A stretch of DNA of 64,000 nt from Desmodus rotundus (Eukaryota; Chordata; Mammalia; Chiroptera; Phyllostomidae). Shown here in pieces: positions 1-12,245 of the stretch; position 1 is the stretch's first letter, and each line of letters starts with the position of its first letter. Location of the stretch: contig NC_071389.1 in the NCBI RefSeq assembly GCF_022682495.2, positions 177,816,056-177,880,055 of the forward strand, written 5' to 3'. Position numbers and translations under genes: made by a program. A model generated the notes under the pieces. The model made no database searches. It was not told the DNA's origin and was given only the letters and a program-made list of their open reading frames with translations.

Positions 1-447
1 GTTTGAATTCTGGCCTTGCAATTTGTGTTATTAATACAAAACACCCACATCTCTAAGATTTCTTCATCACTGATAAAACGGCATTAAAAATGGCCATTTA
101 CAAACATGTTGTGAGAAATAAAGGAATTAAGACCCCTGCCAAATATTTTTCATCAAATGCGTGTTGAATCTGAATGATACCGAACATAGACTTACCATCA
201 TCATTTAGCATTCTGAAGTATCTCGATTTGTTCTTCCCAAAGACAGAGCTTTTTTTGGCTGTTAAAAGTTCACAGTGGAAGGAAATACCCCTCCACCCCC
301 AGACACACTGAAGCCAGTTTACCAAGAATTTTGAACTATTCAGCAGGAAAGGTCAGTGGTAAAAGAAAGGATTATTCAGGGGAGCACATGGTATGTCACT
401 TCTCATGTATGTGACTTGTAAACACTTATTAAAGAATCAGTCGTACT
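1..447. other. No recognised feature
   Basis: Unique-looking AT-rich sequence. No splice-framed coding segment and no repeat that I can name. Confidence 0.3.
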
Positions 448-1028
448 ATAGTGAAGGGAACAAAACTCTGCCACTCTGAAGTTGCTTTTGGGAATATTAA
501 TTTTAAGCTGTTTATTAAGAAACAGAAGACTCAGGAAGATTCTTTGATCCTTTCCCCTTTCTTGCCCAAGAGATTGAGGCAGAGAGAGACGTGCTTCATT
601 CAGCAGGGAGAGTTTAGGATGCCCACCTTCGCCTAACTTGAATTAGGTATGGTAAATAGGGGCTGCAGGCAGGTGCCTGTCAGGCAGGTGCCCTCTGTGT
701 CCCATCGTTCCTGAGGTGCCCAGCAGGGATTTCCCTGCCACGTACGTTCCCCTCTTCCTCAAGTACCTGTAAATCGCCCGTTCTCCCTTTTAAAGTCTCA
801 TGTCCCATTCATTCCCTCCTTTCTCCTTTGCCAGGAGTGTCTACCCAATGCTGCCTCATTGCTTTGGAGTCTTCAGGAAATTATCATGCCTGTGTGAATT
901 CCTCGTGCACATGGATTCAACTTTGATTTCCTCCTGTTAGTCTGCCTCCATTAATTTGATAATTAGCCCAGCCAGAAGAATGTAGAAGGTGGGAGGGGTA
1001 GTGTTAACATTTTGTTAGCTCCCACCAT
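448..1028 (+). repeat. LTR-like repeat, family A, copy 1
   Basis: This segment aligns by eye with 9160-9550 and 30211-30774. Shared blocks in the same order are TTATTAAGAAACA.AAGACTCAG, a stretch ending in AGAGAGA.. near 590, a CCTGTAAATCGCCC-type block near 765, a CATGCCTGTGTGAATT block near 885 and AGCCCAGCCAGAAGAA near 966. The length of about 580 bp and a 3' end resembling a terminal CA fit a solo LTR of an endogenous retrovirus. I infer the class (ERVL-like) only from general appearance. No internal retroviral genes lie beside it. Confidence 0.55.
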
Positions 1029-1239
1029 AGCTTTCAATACTTCTGTCTTCAAGGTTAACAGAGTTGATTCACTGGCATACAAAAATGGCACAAAAAATAG
1101 GTGTTTCTATTTGCTTATGTAGCTTGATAGTTTTTTTAAAATTCTCATCCATTTGATGAATCTCATAGAAAGTTTACTTTCAAATTGAAAAAAATCTATT
1201 TTTTTCAACATGCTTTAACACCTTGGACATTGTTACCGA

Positions 1240-1775
1240 GACCCTACTGTTAGAGTCCGCCTGCCTGCATGCGCTGGCCCAGAGCAATGCACGAGCAAGA
1301 GTTCACTGTACAGAGAGAAAAATGGTTTAATATTGAATTGGAGATGGGGAGCTTATGCTGTAAAGACCCGACTCCGGGATGGTGTATAAGTCACAGATTG
1401 TATAGGGCAAAGTCACAAGACACTGTGGGTTGGGGGCTCCGGGTTGTGTTGGGAGCTGATTGGTCAGAGGTGAGATAAGGGTAATGAATCATTTCTTCAG
1501 GCCTTGAGGGCAGTTCTGAGGTCTGCTGCTGGTCCCTCTGTCCGGTTTCATGGGAAAGTAGCCAGGGGATTGTTCTACCTTAGGGCTCAGGAGCTGAAAC
1601 ATAACTTAGGTCAAGATGGTATCTTTAGCCTCCCAGAGTTCTGGGCCTGTGACCATCAGTCAGGTCTGCTGCCTGGGGGTTCCTGATTATGGGGGGCAGG
1701 GTGAGGGGAAAAGGCTAGGTCTCTGAGGGGAGAGGTGATTTCTGGAGCTAAGATTTAAAGTCATAAGGACTCTTG
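1240..1775 (-). repeat. LTR-like repeat, antisense
   Basis: The block shows an LTR promoter layout on the minus strand: an inverted CCAAT box (GATTGGTCAG near 1460), a weak TATA-like GTATAAG near 1384 and an AT-rich poly(A)-signal-like block near 1325. A similar arrangement is seen at 62665-63195. Solo LTR is the best reading. No flanking internal region is visible. Confidence 0.4.
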
Positions 1776-2824
1776 GTTTCAACATAAGTGACCAACAACC
1801 TCTTCCTTGCAAGACAATATTCATTTGAACATACTTGACTAAAAACGTGGGACTCTAAATAAGTTTCACTTCAGGTAATACAGAAAGTCATACAGGACTT
1901 GCACACTTCAAGAGCCTTGGGATTTAGTAAAGAGGAAAACAAGAAGTGTCCACGACCTGCACTCTGGCCTGACTTCCTCTGGTCTCTGATTTTCTTGCCC
2001 GGATGTTAAAGGCACAAGAACACTATTGCCAGGGAAACAACTTCTCTAGCTGTCTCTGCATCAACCACAGGATCATCTCTCCACGGGTACTTTCTGGGCT
2101 TCCTGCTGCCACACGGCCTCTCCTGGTAGCCTAAGTAAGGACATGAGTTCATGGCTTCCATCTAGTGGTCATAGAAATAATCTAAAAGTTATAGGTGGGT
2201 TATACGACATTTAATTCACTATGACATTTAAACATAGGGGGAAACCTAGACCTAAAGAAGTGAAGCAAAGAATTCTTGGCCCATCGCTGGTGATGGTAGA
2301 ACTAGGGCTAGAACCTGACCTCCTGACTCCAGCTTGCTCTCTCGGCCACATTCTCTGTGTTCCCCACCTGTCCGTCCTCCCTGATTTTACCCAGGTAGGC
2401 ACTGTACGATGCTGTTTAACAATATTTTACTCTCCAGGAACTTACACATCTTGACATTCAATTCTAATGTAAAAAATAAGCAGGGAACATAAAAATGGAC
2501 ATTTACAATGATTATAATAAATACAGCAATAGAAAAAATTATACACTTCCAATGTATGTATTGTAAGGTTAGTATACTTTAACATTCAACAAGATTTGTT
2601 GAAGGAATGAAAGACAGCAGATTTCAGTGTAGGAAGACTTCGTGGAGGAGATGGAAATCCCTTATCTTCTTGAATGTGAGGGAGAATAAGAAGGAGGAAG
2701 TTTGTGGGAAGGGCATTCCAGCAACATGGAAGAGCATGACAAAAAGTGTTTGTGTGATGAAGAGGTTGGTTGGATTCCCTAAGCAGATACCAGGAATTTT
2801 AAAAAGAATTTTTCCTATTATTTG
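1776..2824. other. No recognised feature
   Basis: No gene or nameable repeat. Short ORFs here have no domain signature. Confidence 0.3.
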
Positions 2825-3750
2825 GGTTTTTAATAAAGTTTTAAAGTATACAGTATAAATTTGACAGTATGTTTATACCAGGAAAGCCGTTGCCACAATC
2901 AAGATAATAGTCATATCCATCGACCCCCAAAGTTCCCTTGTGCCCCTTTGTAATCTGAATTCTCCCCTCCGGCCCCTCCCCACTCAGGCAACCAGGGAGC
3001 CGCTTTCTGTCACTACAGATGACTTTGCATTTCTTAGAATATTAACACATTTAAAATGTTTTATTTTAAAATACTCTCAAACTTAATTGAAAAATTGCAA
3101 GAGTAACACAAGAATTTCCATACATTCTTCATTGAGATTCTCCAATTGTTAACATTTTACCATCTTTATCTTATCTTTCGATCTATATAGTTATACTTAC
3201 TATCATTTTTTCTGAACCAGTTGAGAACAATGATGCCCCATTACATTTTATTACTTCAGTGTGATCTCCTTCAAACATGAACACACATAACCAGAGCGAA
3301 ACCCTCCAGATCAGGACGTGAATATTGCTGAGGTACTGCCATCTAATCCACACACCCCAGTTGGCTTCCAACAGTTGTCTCAATAACGTCCCTCGTAATT
3401 TCGGAATCCAACCCAGGGTCCTGGGTTGTATGTAGACATCACGTCTTTGCTAGTCTCCCTCAACCTGGAACATTTCCTCATTCTTCCCTTGTTTTTTACA
3501 ACTTTGACATTTTCTAAAAGGGAGCAGGCTAATTACTGTGTAGAATGTCCTTCACCTTGGGTTTCTGATGTTTTCTCATTGTTAGATTTTGGTGATGTGT
3601 TTTTGGCAGAATTTCATGGAAGTTATGCTTTTTTCTCAGTACCAGGGGTAACTTAATGCTGATTTATCCTATTACTGATAACGTCACATTTTGTCACTTA
3701 ATTAAGGTGGTGTTGCTAAGTTTGTCCATTTCAAAGATAAGTAGTAAGGA
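2825..3750 (-). mobile_element. Old LINE-1 3' region, antisense
   Basis: The + strand reads as the reverse complement of an ancient L1 3' UTR: the ATAGTCATATCCATC..CCCAAAG..TTCCCTTGTGCCC block at about 2910-2950, followed by AATTGAAAAATTGCAAGAGTAACA and a long tract typical of L1M/L1ME tails. No open ORF2 remains. Class assignment is by recognition of these blocks, subfamily unknown. Confidence 0.55.
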
Positions 3751-4589
3751 TTTTGTTTTTATTAATTAATAAGCAGGTAAATATTTGGGGGAACTATTTT
3801 GAAACTGTCTCTATGGAGCCTTAAAACACTGGTCCAGCTGAATCCCCTAAGGGTATTTCATCTCCTGTGGGTACTTTTCACAATCCAGACAGTGGCTTTT
3901 GGTCTCTCAGGCTGCTGCTTTAAGAGGCAGAAATCTGTTATTACCTAGTGGCTTTCTGAAAAGGTGCTGCTGTGTGGGCAAGGCAGGAGGATCTGGGGGC
4001 AAGGTGAAGTTCACAGAAGATGGCTCTGCATCCTCTATGCACCTCCAACCTGGCTGTGGCCCGGGAGCGACTGGCTTACGTGCTGCTAACTGCTACCAAG
4101 AACACAGGAAATGGGGGTGCGTAACTTCTGATTTTTGACTGAGGATGTGGAAAGTCATGCGCAAGGATCAAAAGCAGAGAATTTTCTAAGTCATTTGAGA
4201 ACCGCATTCCCAAGGCATTTGCTAAATGGATTCCAGCATCAGCAGCAGCCCCCAGAAAAATCCAGAGAAGCATTAGTCTGTGCAGCGTTAACACCTGTCC
4301 TATGCACACTTTCGTAAAGAAGGCTCGAGGCAGGTGGCTCCCCGCCAAGGGCTCCGAGCAGCATGGGAGAGGCAGGGGCAGGAGCTGCTCTTTGTGCATA
4401 GCTTGCTTATCAAGACTCCCGCTGTTTCCTGCCTGAAGGAAGCCTTGTGGTCTCCCTGGGGCGCTAGGAAGCCTTGGATGGGACAGGTTTGACTTAATTC
4501 TTGCCATCCTTGAGTTACTAGTAGCTCCATTCATTTCACCACTTATTTCTTTTCTTTCATTTTTTTGGTGTGTGTTTTACTGTGCTCTG
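3751..4589. other. No recognised feature
   Basis: ORFs of 76-152 codons lie on the minus strand at about 4076-4534. They have no repeat, domain or splice context and are treated as chance. Confidence 0.3.
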
Positions 4590-5080
4590 GCCTCCAAGTT
4601 TAATCTTTAAGGGCTGATAGACAGGGGTAAGTCTGTCTTTGTCCTGAAAAGGCTCACAGTCTGCCGTGTGGTTAAGAGGAAGGCTGGCTGAGTACCGACT
4701 AGACACGCTGAGCAGGCACTGGGGAAACTAGAAAAGCGGAGGAACACAGGTATTTTTTTGTTTTGTTTTGTTTAAAAGAATAACATGTTTTCCTCCCAAA
4801 GACTGAAAGTCTTAATTGTAGAAACTGCAAATGTTATTATTTAATTTTTAGTAGATCGAAATATTTTAAGATTTGTAGGTTTCCACCTGGCCCTGTAGCC
4901 AGCATGAAAAACATATACACAAATAACTCTAACATAAAACTGAATGAGATCAACAGGAAGTACCCAAGTGCCAATGTATCGGGAGACCGAAGGACCACCA
5001 AATCTGAGAGGAGGAGGCACTATTGAAGTGGACTTTGATGGGTAGGTAGGAGGGGTTGGAGCACAAGATCTCTAAATCTA
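4590..5080 (-). repeat. Possible L2/L3 LINE remnant
   Basis: GGCTCACAGTCTGCCGTGTG and the following 'GAGATCAACAGGAAGTACC' to 'GAGGAGGAGGCACTATTGAAG' resemble the antisense 3' half of an L2/CR1-type LINE. Divergence is high and this is a weak call. Confidence 0.3.
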
Positions 5081-6489
5081 TTTGAACTCTTTACACTGAT
5101 TTGTGATATGGGGTGGGCAAGGTGGGCAAAGATACTGCAGGCAAAAGGATTATCTTGGCAGCCCAGTGGCATGCTGGGGGAATTATGAGCTTTCTCCTGT
5201 GCCTGGAGAAAAAGGGACTTGGTGGGAGGTTAAACATCTCAGGGCCCAGGCTGGTCTAGTTTGCTGCAGCAGAGAGGAAGGGTTCCTCAGACCTCCTTTA
5301 CTCTCCTCAATCCCAGGCATTGCTTCCAATAGGAATGTCAGGAGAGATGCCTTTCCTTTTCACAGGGCAGTCCGCCCAGCAGCAAAGGTCAGACTTGTCC
5401 TGTCTGTAAGTGACCCTGCTCACGGTACAGCAGTGGCTTTCTTGTTTGATGTGCCTAGTGCCCTGCTCAACTATCTGTGTTCCTAGACTGCACCTGTTTA
5501 CTTAGACTTGACCTTTAAAGGATGACATTTGAGCATGCAGAGCCGAGCTTCCTGTGCGCAGTACAATGAGTTCATAACTGTGTGCAGAGCTATAGACATT
5601 CCTTTTTGTCTGTGAGCTGCATGACTAATGTGTTTGACCTCATTAAGAATGAAGTGGGGACATGGGAACGTTTTCAGGGCATCAACTAGTGCTGCTTGGA
5701 CAGAGGAGGGCTGCCCCATGAAAATACCCCAAGGCTTCGTCCTGGGGCAGGGCAGGCGAGGTTCCCAATGTGACCTTGTCCTCAGCACCTCCCAGACACG
5801 CCCTTTATGCATCCTGGTGCTGACAGGAAGTACCCTTTTGGACCACACCTGTGTCTCCCCTTGTGCCCTTACACATTACTAAAACTTCCATGTGCATTTT
5901 ATTCACAGGTTATGGTGGTTTCTTCCTGTCCAAGTTTATTTCCTCCTTGATCTTGTTCCTTTTGCCCTGTTTCCATCTAGCGTGAAAGCCAATATTATTA
6001 ACATAAGGACACTGAGGTTACTTGAGGGGTACAGTTCTAGGAGCCATCCGACCTGCTGACAGAAGTTCTGTGCAGTCACAGAAAGGGAAGCATGTGTAAA
6101 CATACCACAGCAAACTCAACGGAGCTGTTTAAAGATGAAGATGAGTAACGCTTCCGGATAAGAAGTTCAAATGTAAAACATTTGCAAATTTAAAACATAC
6201 TTACACACTTCTTCCTCTTCGGGACTTGCAAACATAGGTTTGCATAATAAATCTAGCTGCAGTTCGCACAGGAAGAAAGTGCTAGATGTTAAAAAACTGT
6301 TAACTGTTCATGGACCAACATAAATTGAGTCACAGTGAGGAGGGTTTTTTCATGTTAGCTATGTTTCTTATCTCCACTGCTCCCCTGAATGCACAGATTT
6401 ACTCTAGATTAATATTTGAGATCACCCAACACGTGTATGTGAATGCAGAGACAAGGGAAGAAAAGCTTGCGCTGGTAACAAAAAGCCAG
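5081..6489. other. No recognised feature
   Basis: A 127-codon + ORF (5103-5486) and a 116-codon - ORF (5498-5848) lie here. Neither has a domain, signal peptide or splice structure that I can support. Confidence 0.3.
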
Positions 6490-6730
6490 CTGCCTGACCA
6501 TGGGAAATTCGACACCTTTCAATGTGTGTTTTCTCACTTTCAGAATGAGGAAGTTGGGCTAAATGTCCTTCCCTCTTTAACAACTGGTGGCTAGCAGAAG
6601 AAAACACTGAATAGAATAGTAAGGGCTGTCTCAGGGTTCAGTATTGCTTTTGATCCTCATAGTTGTGTGATCTGAACACCAACATTCCTTCTCTCTGGAC
6701 CTCACTTCATCTGCAACATCGTGGGATAGG
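6490..6730 (+). repeat. MIR-like SINE fragment(s)
   Basis: The order CTGCCTGACCATGGGAAATT .. TTTTCTCACTTTCAGAATGAGG .. ATGTCC follows the MIR core (CTGTGTGACCTTGGGCAAGT .. TTTCCTCATCTGTAAAATGAGG). A second similar stretch (GTGTGATCTG .. TCTCTGGACCTCACTTCATC) follows at 6665-6725. Two old copies or one split copy. Confidence 0.45.
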
Positions 6731-7739
6731 CCTCTATTTCTTTATTGTCCCCTTGAACCCTAATGTTTGGCACTTTTCCTCAGGGTACAAATCTCATCCT
6801 TCCCTTTTCTGTGTTCTGTTCCCATGTTGGGAGGAAAGGGGCGGGAGTTGGGAAAACCTGATATTCATTATCATTAATTTTCTCTGTTTCTCACTCTCTC
6901 TGTTTTACCCTCTTTTTTTTTCCTTTCTCTCCCCTCACCCACCCTCCCTAACTTTCTCTCCCATTGTTCTTCTAGATTAACTGGGGAAGTTCTCTCATAA
7001 TCGAATTTGCAGACCCAGCTTTCTCCTGAAAGGTAGCTCTGGGTCAGGGCAGAAGGGGCAGAAATCCTTGGATCTCTACCTTGTTTGTTTTTGAGACAGT
7101 TTACCTTAAGCCCTTTCGTTTGCAGGGGATTAGGCTCTCTAGGCTGCCAACACTGTGAGCCCTGTGTTGCTTAGGAATAGGCTTCCCTGAGAGTGATATA
7201 GAAAACCTAAAAGCAACAGTGACTTTAAAAAATAGTTTCCTCTTCTTCTTAGGCAATAGTCCAGAATTTTTCTTCCAAAGCTCGTATGTCAGCTCTGAGC
7301 CATGAAGTCCTTGGGGTCCTAAGCTCCTTTGGCCTCTCTGCCCCCTCATCTCTAGTCTGCAGCCCTCCACCTATTGCTTCAGGCTGGATAATGAGGAGGG
7401 AGAAGGGGTTTGGGAAGTGCCACCCTGCCCTTGTATTTACATCCCATTGTCTAGACTGTCAGTCACATGACCACATCCAGCCACAAGGGAGCCTGGGAAT
7501 TGAAGTGTCCTCTGGGAGGCCATGGATCCAGGCAAAAATTGAGGAACCCGTCGTCTTGCAAAAAGGGAAGAATGGGTACTTGGAACAACTAGCCATCTCT
7601 GCTACTGTCTCAGTTTGGTTAGTGAAGTGTGGATATGTTTCTTCAGTTGTTAGAAACCAGAGGGGAGGAGGGAATCTTAGAACCTCCAATATCCAGTACC
7701 CTCTTCTTTCTCTTCATTCTTTCTTATCTGAAAAGCCTC
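6731..7739. other. Unassigned; polypyrimidine tract
   Basis: The notable part is a strongly pyrimidine-rich + strand tract at about 6885-6965. The rest holds nothing I can name. Confidence 0.35.
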
Positions 7740-8090
7740 CTTGACACTCCTATTAAGCATTGCTATCTCCCAAGAACTCCAAACCATTCATGTATGTACT
7801 TGTCTATGAATATTTGCTGAATACAGGCTCAATAGTTGTATTAAACAAAAGAACCAGAAAGGTAACTGAGATAGGTCCTTTCCCTAAGGGGCCCATAGTC
7901 TAGCAGAGAGAAGCAGACCAATTGCCCTGAACTGTATGGAAGCCCTGATAGACCCTTGAACTAGGTATACTGTGATATAAGAAAAGTGGTTAATTCTAAC
8001 TTCAAAAACAGATGGGGAAGGGGTAAGGAAATGCTTTGTAAAAGAAGTTTCCATTAAACTGAGTGTCTAAAGTTGAATTCCTTGGATGAA
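7740..8090 (-). repeat. Possible L2-type LINE remnant
   Basis: TGAATATTTGCTGAATACAG followed by GGTCCTTTCCCTAAGGGGCC and CATAGTCTAGCAGAGAG resembles the antisense L2 3' end (the 'attgctgaatga..ggtccctgccctcatggagc' arrangement). Weak and diverged. Confidence 0.35.
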
Positions 8091-8937
8091 GGAGACAGGG
8101 CAGAGTGTCTGCCTTTTCTCTTCCCTTTTTACTTCCTCCTCCATGACTAATGGTTTGCCTATAATCACTTGCATGTAAACAGATCAACTTGGCTTCTGTT
8201 CTATTAAAAAATATAGTATCCTTGGTTAAGCTCAAGTTACCAACTTGCATGTTCGTATACATAGCGATTCCCGTAACCTTGTCTCTTAAAAAAACTAGAC
8301 AAAATAAAGTTAATTATTGAAGGCAATGAACTGCAGACAAGCCTTAATTCTAGGTACAGGTTACAGAACGTGGGACCATGGAACTCTGATGGGGGTCTGC
8401 AGAGGAGGTGAAGCAGCTGTTTTTACATGGAGGAGTTACTGCATTCTGTACAATGCAGTTGTAAGGTGAGATAATGGAATACGGCGTCACATTTACTAAA
8501 TTGTCGAGCCATTGTTTAAAGAGCTTTTTCCCCCCTCTAGTTTTATAGAGGGAAATAAAATGAAAATTGAGATGGATGAACAATAAAACTTGATGTTTAG
8601 AAGTATATTAGTTATCATCTATAGTGTACAACTGAAAAGAATTAAAAATATTCAATTCACCACAAAAATTCAAGATCACTTAAATTCCTTCAGTTAGACC
8701 AGCCAAGGGCGGACTTTCCAGTTCTTACAAATTCTTCTTTCCCATAGATGCTTGTTGACTAAGTCAGCAGAAAATTCTTCGTTTTTTTCTAAGATTTCAA
8801 AATATGCATTTTTCCATGTACAAATCGTATCTGTATATTTTTTCTAATTTAAATTTCTTAGAGAATCTTTTTTCAGGCATAAAATTTAATTTTATAATAG
8901 GTATTCATTATGTAATAAAGCAAGATGAACTATATAA
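8091..8937. other. No recognised feature
   Basis: AT-rich unassigned DNA without a supported gene. Confidence 0.3.
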
Positions 8938-9150
8938 AGCAGAGGCCCACAAACGTTTTCAATAGAGGACCAGAGAGTAGACACTTTAAACTTTGCAGTC
9001 CCCATGCAGTCCCCATGCAGTCTTTGCTGCATGTTTATCTTTGTTTACTCTTTTTAAGCAACACTGAAAAATGTAAAAACCATTCTTCGCTTGTGGGCCA
9101 TACAAAAACAGGCTTCTTTTGACCTGTAGGCTTTAGTTTGCCAACCTCTG
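8938..9150 (+). mobile_element. Non-autonomous hAT-Charlie-type DNA element
   Basis: Starts AGAGGCCCACAAACGTTTTC..AGAGGACCAGA and ends TAGGCTTTAGTTTGCCAACC. That is the familiar 'CAGGGGTCGGCAAACT ... AGTTTGCCGACCCCTG' hAT MITE organisation with mutated inverted ends. TACAAAAACAGGC near 9100 is also characteristic. A 12-bp tandem duplication (CAGTCCCCATG unit) sits at about 8996-9020. Confidence 0.6.
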
Positions 9151-9159
9151 TCAGTCTTT

Positions 9160-9550
9160 GAGATACTGATTTTAAACTGTTTATTAAGAAACAAAAGACT
9201 CAGAAAGAACCTTTGACCCTCCCCCTCTTCCTGCCCGAGATTCAGAGAGAGACCTGCTTCTGGAAGGAGATCTTAGGAGGTTTCCTGCCACGGATGCCCC
9301 CTCTTCCCCAACTATCTTCAAATCGCCCATTCTCACTTCTAAAACCTAACACTCCACTAGTCCCCCGCTTCTCCTTTGTCCAAATCGGTACCCAAGGATG
9401 CCACACTGTCTTTGGAATTTTCATGCTTATATGTGAATTTTCTGTGCACATGTATTAAACTTTGATTTTTCTCCTGTTAATCTGTCAATTAACCCAGTCA
9501 GAAGAACATTGTACATGGGAGGAACAGTATTAGTACTTTTTAGCCCCACA
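9160..9550 (+). repeat. LTR-like repeat, family A, copy 2
   Basis: Same block order as 448-1028: TTATTAAGAAACAAAAGACTCAG, TTCAGAGAGAGACCTGC, CTTCAAATCGCCCATTC, GTGCACATGTATTAAACTTTG and AACCCAGTCAGAAGAACA. It is shorter than copies 1 and 3, probably through an internal deletion after about 9280. Confidence 0.55.
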
Positions 9551-10681
9551 CCTTGATTTCAAAACCATACACGCATATAAATAACTATAGGACAAAGCAG
9601 ATACGTTAATGCCGTATATGAGAAGTACGTGTGTGGATATGCGGAATTGGGCTCTCTCCCAGTGTTCTTTTTCCCAGCAAGGGTCTCCTTCGCTACCCAT
9701 ACAATCATGAAGTAGGAGACGTTCTCATCCTGAAGATGACCCTCTTCCTTTCCCTCACTCCTTGTGTTTAATCTCCCACCATGTTCTGTCGATTTTAATT
9801 GCTGTACATCTCTCAAACGGATCCACACCTCTATCTCACTGCCCCACGCCTGTAGAGCTGTCACCAGCCTTAACTTGGAATATGAGATTCTTAACTGGTG
9901 AATTGGTGTCTCTAACCAACCCCCATCTATTTCGCTTCCTATTAAAAATATATTATGTCTCCTTCCTACTTCTCTTCTACTTTCCTCTCTTTTTTCTTCT
10001 TTCTCTCTCCTCACCTTCCTTTCCCATCCCTTCCCGAACAATTCAATCCTAAACCATCTGCAGTGGGAGGAAGTGGGGAGGTTGAGTGGCCCAGTGGATG
10101 TCTGATCTTGAACCAGATGCAGACTGTCCATGAGAGGCAAGATAGCAAGACTGTCTCGATGTGGGCGTAAGGGTCCAAGCAAGTTAAGGGAGACACCCCA
10201 GGGGAGGGTGGCCCGGAGGGTGTTCAGAGCAGGAGCAGGGAGGGAGTGGCGGTAAAGATGGGTGAATATATTTACGATACTAGAAGCCAGGTTTTTCACT
10301 ATCTGAGAAGGAAATTGCACGTATTTAGGGAGAGGAAACCAGAATGGTCCCAGTGATCCATGGTGTTAGACTGGAATTGGAGGTATCAGTGAATTTATGG
10401 TTTTCGATATGGTAAGTGTGATTGTGTGTATGGTTGCGTATCTATTTATATGTATGTGTGTGCATGTGGGTTCCTTAGCTGTGTCCACTGACAGTGCCTG
10501 GGAACAGTGACAGCCCAACAGCAATGAACCCATTTAATGTCCAAACCTTCACTTGTAAGTACCATTTTCCAGGAAAAGACACCAGGACTTTGAAATATTG
10601 GCCAAGTTTGGGGCTGCGTAGAGAAAGTACAAGATGAGCCTACATCCTGTTGTTCCTCCAAACCAGGAAATAATAAAACCA
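9551..10681. other. Unassigned; polypyrimidine tract
   Basis: Contains a pyrimidine-rich + strand tract at about 9955-10035. The longest ORF in the window (minus, 9559-10320) runs through it. It starts at GTG rather than ATG, and its middle is just the Lys/Glu/Arg-rich reading of the polypurine strand, so I do not call it a gene. Confidence 0.4.
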
Positions 10682-10704
10682 AACAACAACAACAACAACA
10701 ACAA
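10682..10704 (+). repeat. (AAC)n microsatellite
   Basis: About seven uninterrupted CAA/AAC trinucleotide units. Confidence 0.9.
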
Positions 10705-10849
10705 ATGATGAAAAATGGTACAAGGACATGAAGCCAGCTTCAATGGACATTCACTGGTCAGATGTGCTTTATAAAGCAGCCCAGTCCTCCTCAAATTTTC
10801 TGTGTAATTATCAACAAAAGTAGTTATTTAAAATACATATTTACAAGCC

Positions 10850-10970
10850 CTACTTCCAAAATGTCATATACATTGGTCCAGAGCGAGGCCTAAGGGTGCA
10901 CATTTTTGGTCAGCCCCCCGGTGTTTCTGATGCAGTAGTCTGTGGACGTCACTTCAGAAACCACAGGCCC
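10850..10970 (+). repeat. MER5-like hAT fragment
   Basis: TTCCAAAATGTC .. CCGGTGTTTCTGATGCAGTAG .. TCTGTGGACGTCACTTCAGAA resembles the MER5A consensus part with 'GGTGATGCTGATGC..GGTCC..GGACCACACTTTGAG'. Partial and diverged. Confidence 0.35.
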
Positions 10971-11210
10971 AGTCCCTGACTACCTCTCCTTTCTCTTGTC
11001 TCATTTCTCGTCACTTCCTTCCCCTGTACTGCACCTGCTACCAGGGTTCTACTTTCACTGAACTACTGTTAGATGATCAGGAGCGTCAACAGTGAATTTT
11101 TTGCAGAGTGTTTTTAATAGAGGAGAACTATGTGAAAAGCAGATTGTAGGGAGCTGAAGAATAGAAAGGGTCAGAAGCAATTGAAGATTTTGTCCCTAAG
11201 AATATAGGAG

Positions 11211-11448
11211 GGAGAGCCTGGCTGGTGTGGCTCAGTCGGTTGGATCGTCATCCTGTGGACCAAAGCGTTGTGAGTTCCATTCCTGGTCAGGGCACATGCC
11301 CAGGTTGAGGGTTCAATTCCAGTCTGGGTGGGTCCCCTGCTTGGGGTGCATAGGAGAAGGCAACCAGTCGATGTTTCTCTCTCCTCCCCCTCTCTCTAAA
11401 AGCAATAAAAAATGACCCTGGGTGAGGATAAAAATAAAAAGAAGGGAA
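11211..11448 (+). mobile_element. Ves SINE (bat tRNA-derived)
   Basis: Head GAGCCTGGCTGGTGTGGCTC carries a pol III A box-like TGGCTCAGTCGG. The B box-like GGTTCAATTCC is at about 11310, then a CTCTCTCTCCTCCCCCTCTC tract and A-rich tail. A likely target-site duplication is AAGAATATAGG (11198) versus AAGGAATATGG (about 11449). Full-length, + orientation. Confidence 0.85.
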
Positions 11449-11565
11449 AGGAATATGGGCAAACACTGTGAAAGTCTGAGGTGGAAGGAAGGGACTTCCA
11501 GGGACCGGGAGTTGGAAGGGCTTGTGTGGTCAGTAAAGGAGACAGTGGTGGGACTCCTGCTGTTT

Positions 11566-12245
11566 GCCACAGCATAAATGGAACCTGATGGCATTGTGGT
11601 GAGTAAAATAAGTAAGGCAGAAAAAGACAAATAGAGTATGTTCTCGCTGATATGTTGAATAAAAAAAAAGTCCACCTCATAGAAACAGGGCACAATTGGT
11701 GGTTCCCAGAAGTGGGGCATAGGGGGTGGGTGAAAAGGGTGAAGGGGGTCAAAGAGTACAAACTTCCAGTAATAAAATAAGTCCTGGGGCATAATGTATA
11801 GCATGGTGACTATACTTAATATTACCGTACTGTATATTTGAAAGTTGTTGAGAGTAAAAGTTCTTGTAAGTTCTTAAAAGTTCTCATCAGAAGAAAAAAA
11901 AATTGGCCCTGACCGGTGTGGCTCAGCTGCTTGGGCGTCGTCCTGCAACAAGAAAGGTTGCTGGTTCCCACTGAGCAAGCACTACGAGAGGCAACTGATC
12001 GACGTTTCTCTCTCACACTGATGATTCTCTCCCTCTCTTTCTCCCTCCCTTCCCTTCTCTCTAAAAATGAATAAATAAAAATCTTTTAAAAAAAGGAAAA
12101 AAGTTGTAACTATGTATGGTGATGGATCTTAACTAGACATTGTGGCAGTCATTTGGCGATACACACACACACACATATGTTGAATCATTATGCTTTACAC
12201 CTGAAACTAACATAATGTTCCACGTCAATTATGTCTCAATAATTA
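11566..12245 (+). mobile_element. LINE-1 3' end (+), carrying a nested Ves SINE
   Basis: The upstream part reads AGTAAAATAAGTAAGGCAGA, CTCGCTGATATG and GGGGGTGGGTGAAAAGGGTG..CAAAGAGTACAAACTTCCAG. The downstream part reads TATGTATGGTGATGGATCTTAACTAGAC .. TACACCTGAAACTAACATAATG .. GTCAATTATGTCTCAATAAT. These are the canonical L1 3' UTR blocks. A Ves SINE interrupts it at 11906-12095. A short (CA)n lies at about 12162-12176. Confidence 0.75.
11906..12095 (+). mobile_element. Ves SINE nested in L1 3' end
   Basis: GCCCTGACCGGTGTGGCTCA head, GGGCGTCGTCCTGCAACAAG body with the B-box region shortened, CTCTCTCCCTCTCTTTCTCC tract and AAATAAAAATCTTTTAAA tail. Flanking GAAAAAAAAATTG (11893) and GAAAAAAGTTG (12096) look like the target-site duplication. 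Its insertion post-dates the host L1. Confidence 0.85.

Noticed and set aside
4076..4534. 152-codon minus ORF
   Set aside because: No conserved motif, no promoter or splice evidence. Overlapping ORFs in other frames are equally long for chance.
9559..10320. Longest single ORF (253 codons, minus strand)
   Set aside because: It starts at GTG, runs through a polypurine tract that gives a Lys/Glu/Arg-rich stretch, and has no domain, signal or splice context. A simple-composition artefact is more likely.
11211..11330. Pol III A and B boxes considered as a true tRNA gene
   Set aside because: They belong to the tRNA-derived head of a Ves SINE. No complete cloverleaf or anticodon stem is present.
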